A stretch of DNA of 64,000 nucleotides from Streptomyces malaysiensis subsp. samsunensis (GTDB lineage Bacteria > Actinomycetota > Actinomycetes > Streptomycetales > Streptomycetaceae), in assembly GCF_024519315.1 (NCBI RefSeq), contig NZ_JANIIC010000031.1, forward strand, positions 49,910-113,909, given 5' to 3'. The notes under the pieces were generated by a model. It ran no database searches, had not been told where the DNA came from, and was given only the letters and a program-made list of their open reading frames with translations. Within the stretch, counting starts at the first letter, position 1; the number at the start of each line of letters is the position of its first letter. The translations under genes were made by a program, and so were the position numbers. This document shows, piece by piece, positions 49,868 through 58,450 of this stretch.

Positions 49868-50677
49868 TCAGTGGTGCTCGGCGAGCGCGCCCTGGATGTA
49901 GGTGCAGGCCAGAAGCACGAAGACGTACGCCTGAACGGCCTGGATGAAGAGCTCGAAGGCGGTCATGACGATGGTCATGACGAAGGAGACACCGGCGTAG
50001 GCGATGCCGACCCCGTTCAGCAGGTACCAGCTCGCCACCGTGAACATCACGATCAGCAGGTGGCCCGCGAACATGTTGGCGAAGAGCCGGACCGCGTGCG
50101 TGAAGGGCCGCACCAGCACGTTCGAGAAGAACTCGATCGTCATGGCGAGCGGCAGCACCGCTCCCAGCGACTTGTCATAGCCGGTGATGTTCTTGAAGCC
50201 GCCGACGAGGCCGTGCTTCCTGAAGGTCAGGCTCATCCACAGGATGTAGACGATGGCGGCCATACCGGCCGGGTAGGCGATGATCGACGTCACCGGGAAC
50301 TGGGCGACCGGAATGACCGACCAGAGATTCATGACCCAGACGAAGAAGAAGATCGAGACCATGAGAGGGACGTACTTCTCGCCCTCCTTCTTGCCGAGCG
50401 CCTCGTAGACGATCCCTCGGCGGACGAAGTCATAGCCCGCTTCGCCGACCATCTGGAGCTTGCCCGGGACCACCTTGGCCCGCCCGAAGGCGGCCCAGAA
50501 GAACCAGACGATGGCGACGGTGCCCAGCAGAGCGAGCAGCATCGGCTTGTTGAAGTCGAACCCGCCCACCGAGAAGAGCGGCTCGAACTTGAACGAATGA
50601 AGTCCGGGTGCCGGGAAGCCGCACCCATCGAAGATGTGGCAGTTCGTCTCGAAGGCGAGCGTCTGGTCAGAACTCAC
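49868..50677 (-). CDS. atpB: ATP synthase a subunit
   Basis: A 269-residue integral membrane stator. The essential Arg lies in HAVRLFANMFAGHLLI. The N-terminus TLAFETNCHIFDGCGFPAPG precedes five or six membrane helices. GTG at 50677 has AAGGAG 6 bases upstream, which sets the start; a reading to 50743 adds an Arg-rich extension that is not supported. The 264 bases between it and atpI contain no gene. Confidence 0.96.
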   Translation of the reverse strand: MSSDQTLAFETNCHIFDGCGFPAPGLHSFKFEPLFSVGGFDFNKPMLLALLGTVAIVWFFWAAFGRAKVVPGKLQMVGEAGYDFVRRGIVYEALGKKEGEKYVPLMVSIFFFVWVMNLWSVIPVAQFPVTSIIAYPAGMAAIVYILWMSLTFRKHGLVGGFKNITGYDKSLGAVLPLAMTIEFFSNVLVRPFTHAVRLFANMFAGHLLIVMFTVASWYLLNGVGIAYAGVSFVMTIVMTAFELFIQAVQAYVFVLLACTYIQGALAEHH

Positions 50678-50941
50678 CGCGAGCTCCTTCAGCGTGGCGC
50701 ATGGGTACGGCAACCTCGTTGTGTCGGCGCGGCGCACAGCCACGGAACGGCACTGGACTGGTCATACGAATGTCGAAGTGAATGGTCGGCGCGTGGCCGA
50801 GTGGTGTGTCGGGCATCAGCTGCATGGGCCGCCGACTCCGTCCCGTGGAATCCGGGGGTTCGGCTACCTGCGCCCGCTGTGCCTCAGATGGCACCGGACG
50901 ATAGCAGGTGAGCGCACACGCTCTTATCCCGGCCCTACTTC

Positions 50942-51397
50942 TCACGATGGAGACCCGGCGGGAGCGGACTTCTTCGCCCCGCCGGGCTTGCGTTCGTCCT
51001 CGGATTCCGGCTCCACATACAGGATCTTGGCCTTCATGTGCGCACGGGTCTGCGCGCCGACCCACACCAGGGTGGCGGCGAGCAACGCGAAGGCGAACGC
51101 CTTGGTGCTGAACAGCGTGGTGTCCTTGAACACCGCGAGCACGACCGCCACCAGCAGGAACTGGGTCATGTAGAGCACCAGGCCCATCGCCTGGAAGAGA
51201 TGCGGGAGGTACTTCGCGGTGCGCTGCAAAACGATCAGGCCCATCGCCATGACCCCGGCGGCGACCACCGCTCCGAACCCCGCCCCGATCGCTCCCTTGC
51301 CACCTGCGAGCACAGAACTGACAGCGACCGCGACCACACCGGCGACGGCTGTGGGCACGGCGCAACTCAGGAGCGTTCTGGCGTCGTTGGACTGCAT
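50942..51397 (-). CDS. atpI: ATP synthase-associated AtpI-like membrane protein
   Basis: A 151-residue protein with four membrane helices, ending in a charged tail (EPESEDERKPGGAKKSAPAG). It takes the place and topology of AtpI, an assembly factor for the c-ring, at the head of the operon, although sequence similarity in this family is low. ATG at 51397 follows GGAGAAA. It is probably the first gene of the atp transcript; the promoter should lie in the AT-rich gap 51398-51688. Confidence 0.85.
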   Translation of the reverse strand: MQSNDARTLLSCAVPTAVAGVVAVAVSSVLAGGKGAIGAGFGAVVAAGVMAMGLIVLQRTAKYLPHLFQAMGLVLYMTQFLLVAVVLAVFKDTTLFSTKAFAFALLAATLVWVGAQTRAHMKAKILYVEPESEDERKPGGAKKSAPAGSPS

Positions 51398-51688
51398 GAA
51401 GGGTTTCTCCGGCAAGAGTCGGAAGCAACGATTCGTCGTGGACGAGCGTATCCCCGGGGACAGAGGAGACCTCACGACGAAGAGCCATCGCCCTACGGCC
51501 CCTCGGGTCTAAGCACCGGGTTTAGTGAACGGTATCACAAACTATTTGATGAGGTCTTTACCCACCAGATGTGCTGCACGTCACACGGGAGAGTTATGCG
51601 GTGTGTACCGTGCTGACGCCGTCCTGTGATCTTCAGCGCCCTTCCCGACCGGCATCTCCCGGCGTTTTCTGGGGAATTACCAGGGGGA
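51398..51688 (-). promoter_or_regulatory. Gap upstream of the atp operon; probable promoter region
   Basis: These 291 bases are unusually AT-rich for this genome around 51530-51570 (TATCACAAACTATTTGATGAGG and the neighbouring bases on the plus strand). They lie between the phospho-sugar transferase gene's stop and the atpI start, both on the minus strand. I could not pick one -35/-10 pair with correct spacing. It contains no credible gene and no strong terminator hairpin. Confidence 0.4.
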
Positions 51689-53098
51689 TTACCGGGACGA
51701 TCCGATCCTGCGGCGGTGGATGAAACGGGACCGGTCGCCGATCGCGGTGGCGCCGTTCACAGCGCCGTTCGCCCCGTTGTCCGCTCCGCCGTTCACCCCC
51801 GGGCCCACGGGATCGGGCGCGATCATCTCCGGCCCCGAGGCCGCGGACCCCGCGCCGGCCGTGGCCGCCACGGGCTCGGCGGGAGCCTCGGCCGGTGTCC
51901 CGGCGCCCTGCTCGGCCCGGCCGATCCGGTTGGCGCGGCGGTAGCGAGGCGGAACGAACGCCTCCGCCCAGCGCGGCACCCGCGGGGTGAACCGCGGCAG
52001 CAGCAACAGCACCAGCCCGACCCCGCTCAGCGCGACGATGGCGAGCACGAACCACACACCCGCCGAGTTCACCGAGTAGGCCACGGCGCCGAAGGCGATC
52101 AGCGCCGACCAGAAGTACATGATCAGGACGGCCCGGCTGTGCGAGTGGCCGATCTCCAGCAGCCGGTGGTGCAGATGGCCACGGTCGGCGGCGAACGGCG
52201 ACTGGCCCCGCCAGGTGCGCCGGACGATGGCCAGCACCAGGTCGGCGAAGGGCACCGCGATGACGGTCAGCGGCAGCAACAGCGGGATGTAGACCGGGAC
52301 GGTGGCGTGCACCGCGGCCTGCTCCGACCCCTCGAACAGCTTCATCGCGTCCGGGTCGACCTGGCCGGTGATGGAGATGGCGCCCGCCGCCAGCACCAGC
52401 CCGATCAGCATCGAGCCCGAGTCGCCCATGAAGATCCGCGCGGGGTGCGCGTTATGCGGCAGGAAGCCCAGGCACATCCCCATGAGGACGGCGGCGAACA
52501 GGGTGGCGGGCGCGGCCGCCTCCAGGCCGTAGCCGTACCAGATGCGGTACGCGTACATGAAGAACGCGGCCGCGGCGATGCACACCATCCCGGACGCCAA
52601 ACCATCGAGCCCGTCGACGAAGTTGACCGCGTTGATGGTGATGACGACCAGGGCGACGGTGAGCAGCGTGCCCTGCCAGGGGGTCAGCGAGACCGGCCCC
52701 ACACCGGGCACCGGAAGCCACAGGATGGTCAGACCCTGGAGCACCATCACACCGGCGGCGATCATCTGGCCGCCCAGCTTGATCAGCGCGTCCACGCCCC
52801 ACTTGTCGTCCAGCACGCCGAGCAGCCAGATCAGCCCGGCGCCGGACAGCAGCGCCCGTGGCTCGTTGGACAGCTCGAAGACGTCCTTGAGGTTGGTGAG
52901 GTGGGCCGCGACCAGCAGCCCCGCGCACAGCCCGCCGAACATGGCGATGCCACCGAGCCGCGGCGTGGGCTCGCGATGCACATCACGGGCACGGATCTCT
53001 GGCATCGCACCGGCCGCGATGGCGAATTTCCGCACCGGCCCGGTCAGCAGATAAGTGACCGCGGCCGTGATGCACAGAGTCAGCAGGTATTCACGCAC
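51689..53098 (-). CDS. Undecaprenyl-phosphate sugar-1-phosphate transferase (WecA/TagO/MraY family)
   Basis: A 469-residue membrane protein. About eleven helices and the family motifs are present: VNFVDGLDGLASG, NAHPARIFMGDSGSM with the catalytic Asp, and DRGHLHHRLLE. It transfers a sugar phosphate from a UDP-sugar to the lipid carrier at the membrane, the first step of arabinogalactan-like or teichoic/wall polymers. A hydrophilic Ala/Gly/Pro tail of ~90 residues is added at the C-terminus. GTG at 53098. It is 75 bases after the glyA-like gene on the same strand. Confidence 0.9.
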   Translation of the reverse strand: MREYLLTLCITAAVTYLLTGPVRKFAIAAGAMPEIRARDVHREPTPRLGGIAMFGGLCAGLLVAAHLTNLKDVFELSNEPRALLSGAGLIWLLGVLDDKWGVDALIKLGGQMIAAGVMVLQGLTILWLPVPGVGPVSLTPWQGTLLTVALVVITINAVNFVDGLDGLASGMVCIAAAAFFMYAYRIWYGYGLEAAAPATLFAAVLMGMCLGFLPHNAHPARIFMGDSGSMLIGLVLAAGAISITGQVDPDAMKLFEGSEQAAVHATVPVYIPLLLPLTVIAVPFADLVLAIVRRTWRGQSPFAADRGHLHHRLLEIGHSHSRAVLIMYFWSALIAFGAVAYSVNSAGVWFVLAIVALSGVGLVLLLLPRFTPRVPRWAEAFVPPRYRRANRIGRAEQGAGTPAEAPAEPVAATAGAGSAASGPEMIAPDPVGPGVNGGADNGANGAVNGATAIGDRSRFIHRRRIGSSR

Positions 53099-53173
53099 AG
53101 GCTGCCCCAGAGGTATCGCTGGCCATCACAGCCCCACACCCTATGCGTGTCGGACGCCTCTCGGTGAACGTAC

Positions 53174-54463
53174 TTACAGACGTCCTACACCTTCGGATGG
53201 TTGCATGATTCGACCCTCGTCCGGATAGGGCGGAAATCTCCCGGCCAGTTCCGCCACCTTTTCCCGTACCACGCCCTCGTCCCGCAACACGGTTCCCATG
53301 AGGGCGGCTATCCGCTCCATTTCCGGAGCTCCCATTCCCTGGGTGGTCACCGCGGCGGTGCCCAGCCGCAGCCCCTTCACGCATCCCCGGGGGTCCGTGG
53401 CGGAGGCCAGGGCGCAGGTGTCCAGGACGATTCCGGCGGCCGCGCAACGGCCCTTCGCGGTGCGCCCTTCCAGGCCCAGCGGGGCCGTGTCGGCGGTGAT
53501 CATATGGGTGTCGGTGCCGCCCGTGGTCACCGCGAGACCCTCCGCGACCAGGGCGTCCGCGAGCACCCGGGCATTGGCCACCACCCGCCGCGCATAGGCG
53601 GTGTAGGCGGGCGCCGCGGCCTCGCCGAACGCCACCGCCTTGGCCGCGACGGAGTGCATCTGGGCGCCGCCCTGGGTGAACGGGAACACCGCCCGGTCGA
53701 CCCGCTCGGCGAGCTCCGCACCGCACAGCAGCATTCCGCCGCGCGGCCCGCGCAGCACTTTGTGTGTCGTTGCGCACACCACGTCCGCGTACGGCACCGG
53801 AGAGGGCGCCACCTTTCCCGCGACCAGACCGATCGAATGGGCGGCGTCGGCGATGAGATACGCGCCCACCTCGTCGGCTACGGCGCGGAAGGCGGCGTAG
53901 TCCAGGTGGCGCGGGTAGGAGATCGAACCGCAGACGATCGCCTTCGGCCGGTGGGCACGGGCGAGCTCGCGGAGCTGCTCGTAGTCGATCAGACCCGTCG
54001 CCGGATCGACGCCGTAGCCGATGAAGTCGAACCAGCGGCCGGAGAAATTGGCGGGTGAGCCATGGGTGAGGTGGCCGCCGTGCGGCAGCGCCATCGCCAG
54101 CACCGTGTCCCCGGGCCGCAGCAGCGCGGCGTAGGCGGCCAGCACCGCCGAGGACCCCGAATGCGGCTGCACATTGGCGTGCTCGGCGCCGAACAGCGCC
54201 TTCGCCCGGTCCTGGGCCACCCGCTCGGCGATGTCCACGATCTCGCAGCCGCCGTGGTGGCGGGCGCCTGGATACCCCTCGGCGTACTTGTTGGCCAGCG
54301 GCGAGGCCAGGGCCGCCAGTACGGCCGGCGAGGCGAAGTTCTCGGCCGCGATCAGCTGAAGTCCGCCGGAGACGCGGTCGATCTCGCTCAGGATGATCCC
54401 CGCCAGCTCCGGGTCCTGGCGGGTGAGCGCTCCGAAATCGGGGCCCCAGGGGGTGACGGCCAT
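53174..54463 (-). CDS. glyA: Serine hydroxymethyltransferase paralogue
   Basis: A 429-residue fold-type I PLP enzyme. The PLP Lys235 lies in ATTHKVLRGPRGG, with D206/H209 in DAAHSIGLVAG. It differs from canonical GlyA at active-site positions: the KRYYGG region (E. coli Tyr64/65) reads ARHHGG, and ENYTS reads ENFAS. The carboxylate-binding Arg (GLRLGT) remains. It could be a true SHMT or a related aldolase with altered specificity. ATG at 54463 fits the family; a reading to 54502 adds an unsupported extension. The block with tsaC and wecA-like genes is conserved in actinobacteria as I recall. Confidence 0.85.
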   Translation of the reverse strand: MAVTPWGPDFGALTRQDPELAGIILSEIDRVSGGLQLIAAENFASPAVLAALASPLANKYAEGYPGARHHGGCEIVDIAERVAQDRAKALFGAEHANVQPHSGSSAVLAAYAALLRPGDTVLAMALPHGGHLTHGSPANFSGRWFDFIGYGVDPATGLIDYEQLRELARAHRPKAIVCGSISYPRHLDYAAFRAVADEVGAYLIADAAHSIGLVAGKVAPSPVPYADVVCATTHKVLRGPRGGMLLCGAELAERVDRAVFPFTQGGAQMHSVAAKAVAFGEAAAPAYTAYARRVVANARVLADALVAEGLAVTTGGTDTHMITADTAPLGLEGRTAKGRCAAAGIVLDTCALASATDPRGCVKGLRLGTAAVTTQGMGAPEMERIAALMGTVLRDEGVVREKVAELAGRFPPYPDEGRIMQPSEGVGRL

Positions 54464-54607
54464 GGCGTGCTCACAGCCTTGGGAGGGGACAACGGGGGGC
54501 ATAGACAGACATAGGTGGTCACCCCCAATGTAGGCCCCACACGGCCCCCGGGCGCGCCGTGCGGCCCGGAAAACCCCATGGTGAGCCCCCTTTGGGACTC
54601 CGAGGGG

Positions 54608-55267
54608 CTACGCGGGCGCGGGAACGCCCGTCAGCGCCGTGACGACCGGGTCCAGGGCCTGGTTGATCTCGTCCCCGATGGAACGGAAGAAGGTGATGGG
54701 CGCCCCGTACGGATCGTGCACCTCGTCCGCGTCCTCGTTGGGCGCCAGCAGCCAGCCGCGCAGCGCGGCCGCCGCTTGGACCAGGGCGCGGGCGCGCTCG
54801 ACCACGCCGCCCGCCTCCTCCGGGTCGGGCAGGGTCGCGGGGTCTATGGCCCGCACCAGCCGGGTGAACTCCTTGAGCGTGAAGGTGCGCAGCCCCGCCG
54901 AATGCCCCATCGAGATGACCTGGGCCCGGTGGTCGCGGGTGGCGGTCAGCACCAGGTCGGCGCGGATGACGTGCTCGTCCAGCAGCTCACGGCCGAGGAA
55001 GCCCGCCGGGTCGGCGCCGAAGTCGGTCAGGACCGTCGCGGCGTGCGCCTCCATGGGCGCGCCCTCATGGCCCCAGGTGCCGGCGCTCTCCACGATCAGA
55101 CCGCGGGTGCGGGCGCTTCCGAGGCGGTGCGCGAGGGCGTGCCGGGTCAGCCGCTCGGTGATCGGCGAGCGGCACACATTGCCGGTGCTGACGTGGAGGA
55201 TGCGGAAGGTGGCCTCGGCGTTCTTCTCACGGTGTTCCGCTATGCCACGCCCCTCAGGGGCTGTCAA
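54608..55267 (-). CDS. Low-molecular-weight protein tyrosine phosphatase-like protein lacking the Cys nucleophile
   Basis: A 219-residue protein of the LMW-PTP fold. The active-site loop should read Cys-X5-Arg-Ser; here it is VSTGNVCRSP, with Ser27 where the nucleophilic Cys must be (AGC on the coding strand), while Arg33 and the later DP motif (VHDPYG) remain. The loop can therefore bind an oxyanion but not use the standard phosphocysteine mechanism. It has ~60 extra residues compared with typical LMW-PTPs. TTG at 55267 overlaps the tsaC stop (TTGA), so the two are translationally coupled. It may be a binding protein or use another chemistry. Confidence 0.85.
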   Translation of the reverse strand: MTAPEGRGIAEHREKNAEATFRILHVSTGNVCRSPITERLTRHALAHRLGSARTRGLIVESAGTWGHEGAPMEAHAATVLTDFGADPAGFLGRELLDEHVIRADLVLTATRDHRAQVISMGHSAGLRTFTLKEFTRLVRAIDPATLPDPEEAGGVVERARALVQAAAALRGWLLAPNEDADEVHDPYGAPITFFRSIGDEINQALDPVVTALTGVPAPA

Positions 55268-55911
55268 TTCGCCACCTCGAGGTCGGGTACGACCTCCCGG
55301 AGCTGCTCGGCGGTGAGCGCGCCCGCCCGGAGCAGCACCGGCACCTTGCCGGTGACGTCGACGATCGAGGAGGGCACGGCGGCCGGGGTCGGCCCGCCGT
55401 CGAGGTACACCGAGACGGAGTCCCCCAGCATGTCCTGGGCGGCGTCGCAGTCCTGCGGAGAGGGGTGGCCGGTCAGATTGGCGCTGGAGACCGCCATCGG
55501 GCCGAAGTCCGTGAGCAGCTCGATCGCGACCGGGTGCAGCGGCATCCGGATCGCGACGGTGCCCCGGGTCTCCCCCAGGTCCCAGGTGAGCGAGGGCTGG
55601 TGCCGGGCGATGAGGGTGAGGGCGCCGGGCCAGAAGGCGTCCACCAGCTCCCAGGCCATCTCGGAGAAGTCGGTGACCAGTCCGTGCAGGGTGTTCGGGG
55701 AGCCGACCAGCACCGGGGTGGGCATGTTGCGGCCGCGGCCCTTGGCCTCCAGCAGATCGCCGACCGCCTCGGCGTTGAAGGCGTCCGCGCCGATCCCGTA
55801 GACAGTGTCGGTGGGCAGCACGACCAGTTCGCCGCGGCGGACGGCGGAGGCGGCCTCGCGCAGGCCGGTCTTGCGGTCGGTCGCGTCCCCGCAGTCGTAT
55901 CGCCGTGCCAT
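55264..55911 (-). CDS. tsaC: L-threonylcarbamoyladenylate synthase
   Basis: A 215-residue YrdC/Sua5-type enzyme. PTDTVYGIGADA, KGRGRNMPTPVLV (close to the KxR-S/T-xxP substrate motif), FWPGALTLI and VSSANLTGHP are its conserved segments. It makes threonylcarbamoyl-AMP from Thr, bicarbonate and ATP for the t6A base in ANN-decoding tRNAs. It lacks the C-terminal Sua5 domain. ATG at 55911 follows GAGGAGG. It is downstream of prmC after 49 bases, in one rightward-to-leftward run. Confidence 0.93.
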   Translation of the reverse strand: MARRYDCGDATDRKTGLREAASAVRRGELVVLPTDTVYGIGADAFNAEAVGDLLEAKGRGRNMPTPVLVGSPNTLHGLVTDFSEMAWELVDAFWPGALTLIARHQPSLTWDLGETRGTVAIRMPLHPVAIELLTDFGPMAVSSANLTGHPSPQDCDAAQDMLGDSVSVYLDGGPTPAAVPSSIVDVTGKVPVLLRAGALTAEQLREVVPDLEVAN

Positions 55912-55960
55912 CTTTAACGGACCTCCTCGTACGTGGCCAATGTGTGGTGCGGTGCCGCCG

Positions 55961-56806
55961 TCACGGCATGGCCTTCCGCGCGGTGGCGAACCGGGGCCGG
56001 TTGTTCAGGTCGGGGTGGTCGGCGGCGTCCGCCCAGCCACGCTCCTCCGTGAAGATCCACGGCACCTGGCCGCCCTGGGTGTCTGCGTGTTCGATGACCA
56101 CCACGCCCCCGGGGCGCAGCAGCCGGTGGGCGGTGCGCTCCAGGCCACGGATCACATCGAGGCCGTCCTCACCGGAGAAGAGCGCGAGCTGGGGGTCGTG
56201 GTCGCGGGCCTCCGGCGCGACGTACTCCCACTCGGTCAGCGGGATGTACGGCGGGTTGCTGATGACGAGGTCCACCTGCCCGTCCAGCTCGCGCAGGGCC
56301 GTCAACGCGTCCGCGTGATGGAGAACGACGCGGGACCCCTCGACGTTCTTGCGGGCCCAGCGCAGGGCGCCCTCGTCCAGCTCCACGGCGTGCACCCGGG
56401 AGCGCGGCACCTCCTGGGCGAGCGCCAGGGCGATGGCCCCGGAACCGGAGCACAGATCGACGATGAGCGGTTCCACGACGTCCATGGCGCGGACCGCGTC
56501 TATCGCCCAGCCGACCACCGACTCGGTCTCCGGCCGCGGCACGAAGACCCCCGGTCCGACCTGGAGCTCCAGATAGCGGAAGAAGGCGCGCCCGGTGATG
56601 TGCTGAAGGGGCTCACGGGCCTCACGTCGGGCCACCGCCTCCCAGTAGCGGGCGTCGAAGTCGGCGTCGGGCACGCCGTGCAGCTCTCCCCGCTTGACGC
56701 CGTGCACAAAGGCGGCGAGCTCTTCCGCGTCGAAGCGCGGAGAGGGCACGCCCGCGTCGGCCAGCCGCTGAGTGGCCTGCGCCACCTCGGCGAGCAGCAC
56801 GTTCAC
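55961..56806 (-). CDS. prmC: Peptide chain release factor N5-glutamine methyltransferase
   Basis: A 281-residue SAM-dependent methyltransferase. The SAM motif is DLCSGSGA (residues 117-124) and the catalytic NPPY is at 184-187. The N-terminal helical domain (LLAEVAQATQRLADAGVPSPRFDAEEL) recognises release factors. It methylates the Gln of the GGQ in RF1/RF2. GTG at 56806 has GGAGG 6 bases upstream, which sets the start. It follows prfA, its substrate's gene, after 55 bases. Confidence 0.95.
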   Translation of the reverse strand: MNVLLAEVAQATQRLADAGVPSPRFDAEELAAFVHGVKRGELHGVPDADFDARYWEAVARREAREPLQHITGRAFFRYLELQVGPGVFVPRPETESVVGWAIDAVRAMDVVEPLIVDLCSGSGAIALALAQEVPRSRVHAVELDEGALRWARKNVEGSRVVLHHADALTALRELDGQVDLVISNPPYIPLTEWEYVAPEARDHDPQLALFSGEDGLDVIRGLERTAHRLLRPGGVVVIEHADTQGGQVPWIFTEERGWADAADHPDLNNRPRFATARKAMP

Positions 56807-56861
56807 TGAATTCCTCCAGCTGGTCCGGACAAGGGCACGAAGCGTTCGAGAGGTGCGCGGC

Positions 56862-57932
56862 TCAGCCCGCGGCCGCCAGCTTGACGGCCGCGTCGGCGTC
56901 GACGCACGCCTGGATGACCGGATCGAGTTCGCCGTCGAGCACTTGGTCCAAGTTGTACGCCTTGAAACCGACCCGATGGTCCGAGATCCGGTTTTCCGGG
57001 AAGTTGTACGTGCGGATGCGCTCGGACCGGTCGACGGTGCGGACCTGGCTGCGGCGCGCGTCCGACGCCTCCCGCTCGGCCTCCTCCTGGGCCGCGGCCA
57101 GCAGCCGCGAGCGCAGGATGCGCAGCGCCTGCTCCTTGTTCTGGAGCTGGCTCTTCTCGTTCTGGCAGGAGACCACGATGCCGGTGGGCAGGTGGGTGAT
57201 GCGCACCGCGGAGTCGGTGGTGTTGACCGACTGGCCGCCGGGGCCGGAGGAGCGGTAGACGTCGATCCGCAGATCGTTCGGGCCGATCTCGACCTCGACC
57301 TCCTCGGCCTCGGGCGTGACCAGCACACCGGCCGCGGAGGTGTGGATACGGCCCTGGGACTCGGTGGCGGGCACCCGCTGCACCCGGTGCACCCCGCCCT
57401 CGTACTTCAGCCGGGCCCAGACGCCCTGGCCGGGCTCGCCGGTGCCCCTGGTCTTGACCGCGACCTGGACGTCCTTGTAGCCGCCGAGGTCGGACTCATT
57501 GGCGTCGATGATCTCGGTCTTCCAGCCGACGCGCTCGGCGTACCGCAGATACATCCGCAGCAGGTCGCCGGCGAACAGCGCGGACTCCTCGCCGCCCTCC
57601 CCGGCCTTGACCTCGAGGATGACGTCCTTGTCGTCGCTGGGGTCGCGGGGCACGAGCAGCAGCCGGAGCCGGTCGGTCAGCTCCTCGCGGCTCAGCTCGA
57701 GCTCCTTGACCTCGTCCGCGAAGTCGGGGTCGTCCTGGGCCAGCTCCCGGGCGGTCTCGATGTCCTCCCCGGCCTGCTTCCAGGCGCGATAGGCGGTGAT
57801 CACCGGGGTCAGCTCGGCGTAACGCTTGTTGAGCCGCCGTGCCTCCCGCTGGTCGGCGTGGACCGCGGGGTCGGCGAGTCGCTTCTCGAGGTCGGCGTGT
57901 TCGCCGATGAGTTCCTCGACCGCCTCGAACAT
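56862..57932 (-). CDS. prfA: Peptide chain release factor 1
   Basis: A 356-residue class I release factor. The stop-codon-reading PAT tripeptide (188-190; PxT type, RF1) lies in HRVQRVPATESQGRIHTS, and the GGQ is at 232-234 in SSGPGGQSVNTTDSAV. It terminates translation at UAA and UAG. ATG at 57932 has GGAGG close upstream. It is followed by prmC, which modifies it, as in most bacteria, and preceded by rpmE. Confidence 0.97.
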   Translation of the reverse strand: MFEAVEELIGEHADLEKRLADPAVHADQREARRLNKRYAELTPVITAYRAWKQAGEDIETARELAQDDPDFADEVKELELSREELTDRLRLLLVPRDPSDDKDVILEVKAGEGGEESALFAGDLLRMYLRYAERVGWKTEIIDANESDLGGYKDVQVAVKTRGTGEPGQGVWARLKYEGGVHRVQRVPATESQGRIHTSAAGVLVTPEAEEVEVEIGPNDLRIDVYRSSGPGGQSVNTTDSAVRITHLPTGIVVSCQNEKSQLQNKEQALRILRSRLLAAAQEEAEREASDARRSQVRTVDRSERIRTYNFPENRISDHRVGFKAYNLDQVLDGELDPVIQACVDADAAVKLAAAG

Positions 57933-58003
57933 CGGAGGGCTCCCTGAGTGGTCTGCTGGGTGGCGTTGCGGAAGAAGTGCCGGGAGGGCCGGTGACGACA
58001 AAA

Positions 58004-58047
58004 CGCCGGTCCGGTCGCCCCAGGGGAGGGACGACCGAAGACCGGCG
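58004..58047 (-). terminator. Intrinsic terminator after rpmE
   Basis: CGCCGGTC + CGGTCG (58004-58017) pair with CGACCG + GACCGGCG (58032-58047, with a two-base bulge), making a ~14-bp stem. On the transcript it is followed by TTTTG, so it meets the textbook form. It lies 13 bases after the rpmE stop and separates it from prfA. Confidence 0.85.
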
Positions 58048-58059
58048 CCGAGCGGGTCG

Positions 58060-58284
58060 CTACTTCTTGGCGGACCCGGCGTTCTTGCCGAAGCGGGCCT
58101 CGAACCGCGCCACACGGCCACCGGTGTCGAGGATCTTCTGCTTGCCCGTGTAGAACGGGTGGCACTCGGAGCAGATGTCGGCGCGGATGGTGCCGCCGCT
58201 CACGGTGCTACGGGTGGTGAAGGACGCGCCACAGGTGCAGCTGACCTGCGTCTCGACGTACTCCGGGTGGATCTCGCGCTTCAA
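58060..58284 (-). CDS. rpmE: Ribosomal protein bL31, zinc-binding form
   Basis: A 74-residue ribosomal protein. The four Cys (16, 18, 38, 41) in SCTCGASF and ICSECHPFYTG make the zinc site, so this is the C+ paralogue that is normally replaced by a C- form under zinc limitation. The start is TTG at 58284, with AGGAG 6 bases upstream (MKREIHPEYVETQV). It ends before a strong terminator. I could not identify a Zur site. Confidence 0.95.
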   Translation of the reverse strand: MKREIHPEYVETQVSCTCGASFTTRSTVSGGTIRADICSECHPFYTGKQKILDTGGRVARFEARFGKNAGSAKK

Positions 58285-58450
58285 GGGAATCTCCTAGGTT
58301 CGGGAGGGTACCGGGTCGACGGGCGGGTTGCCTGTCGTGAACCGGGACCGACGGTCCAGTCTGCCAGTACTGGCCGCATCCCCCAAAACCGGGGTACGGG
58401 CCGGGATATTCCCGGCCCTCCCCCGGCGCCGCTCGACGCCCTCCCCGGCG

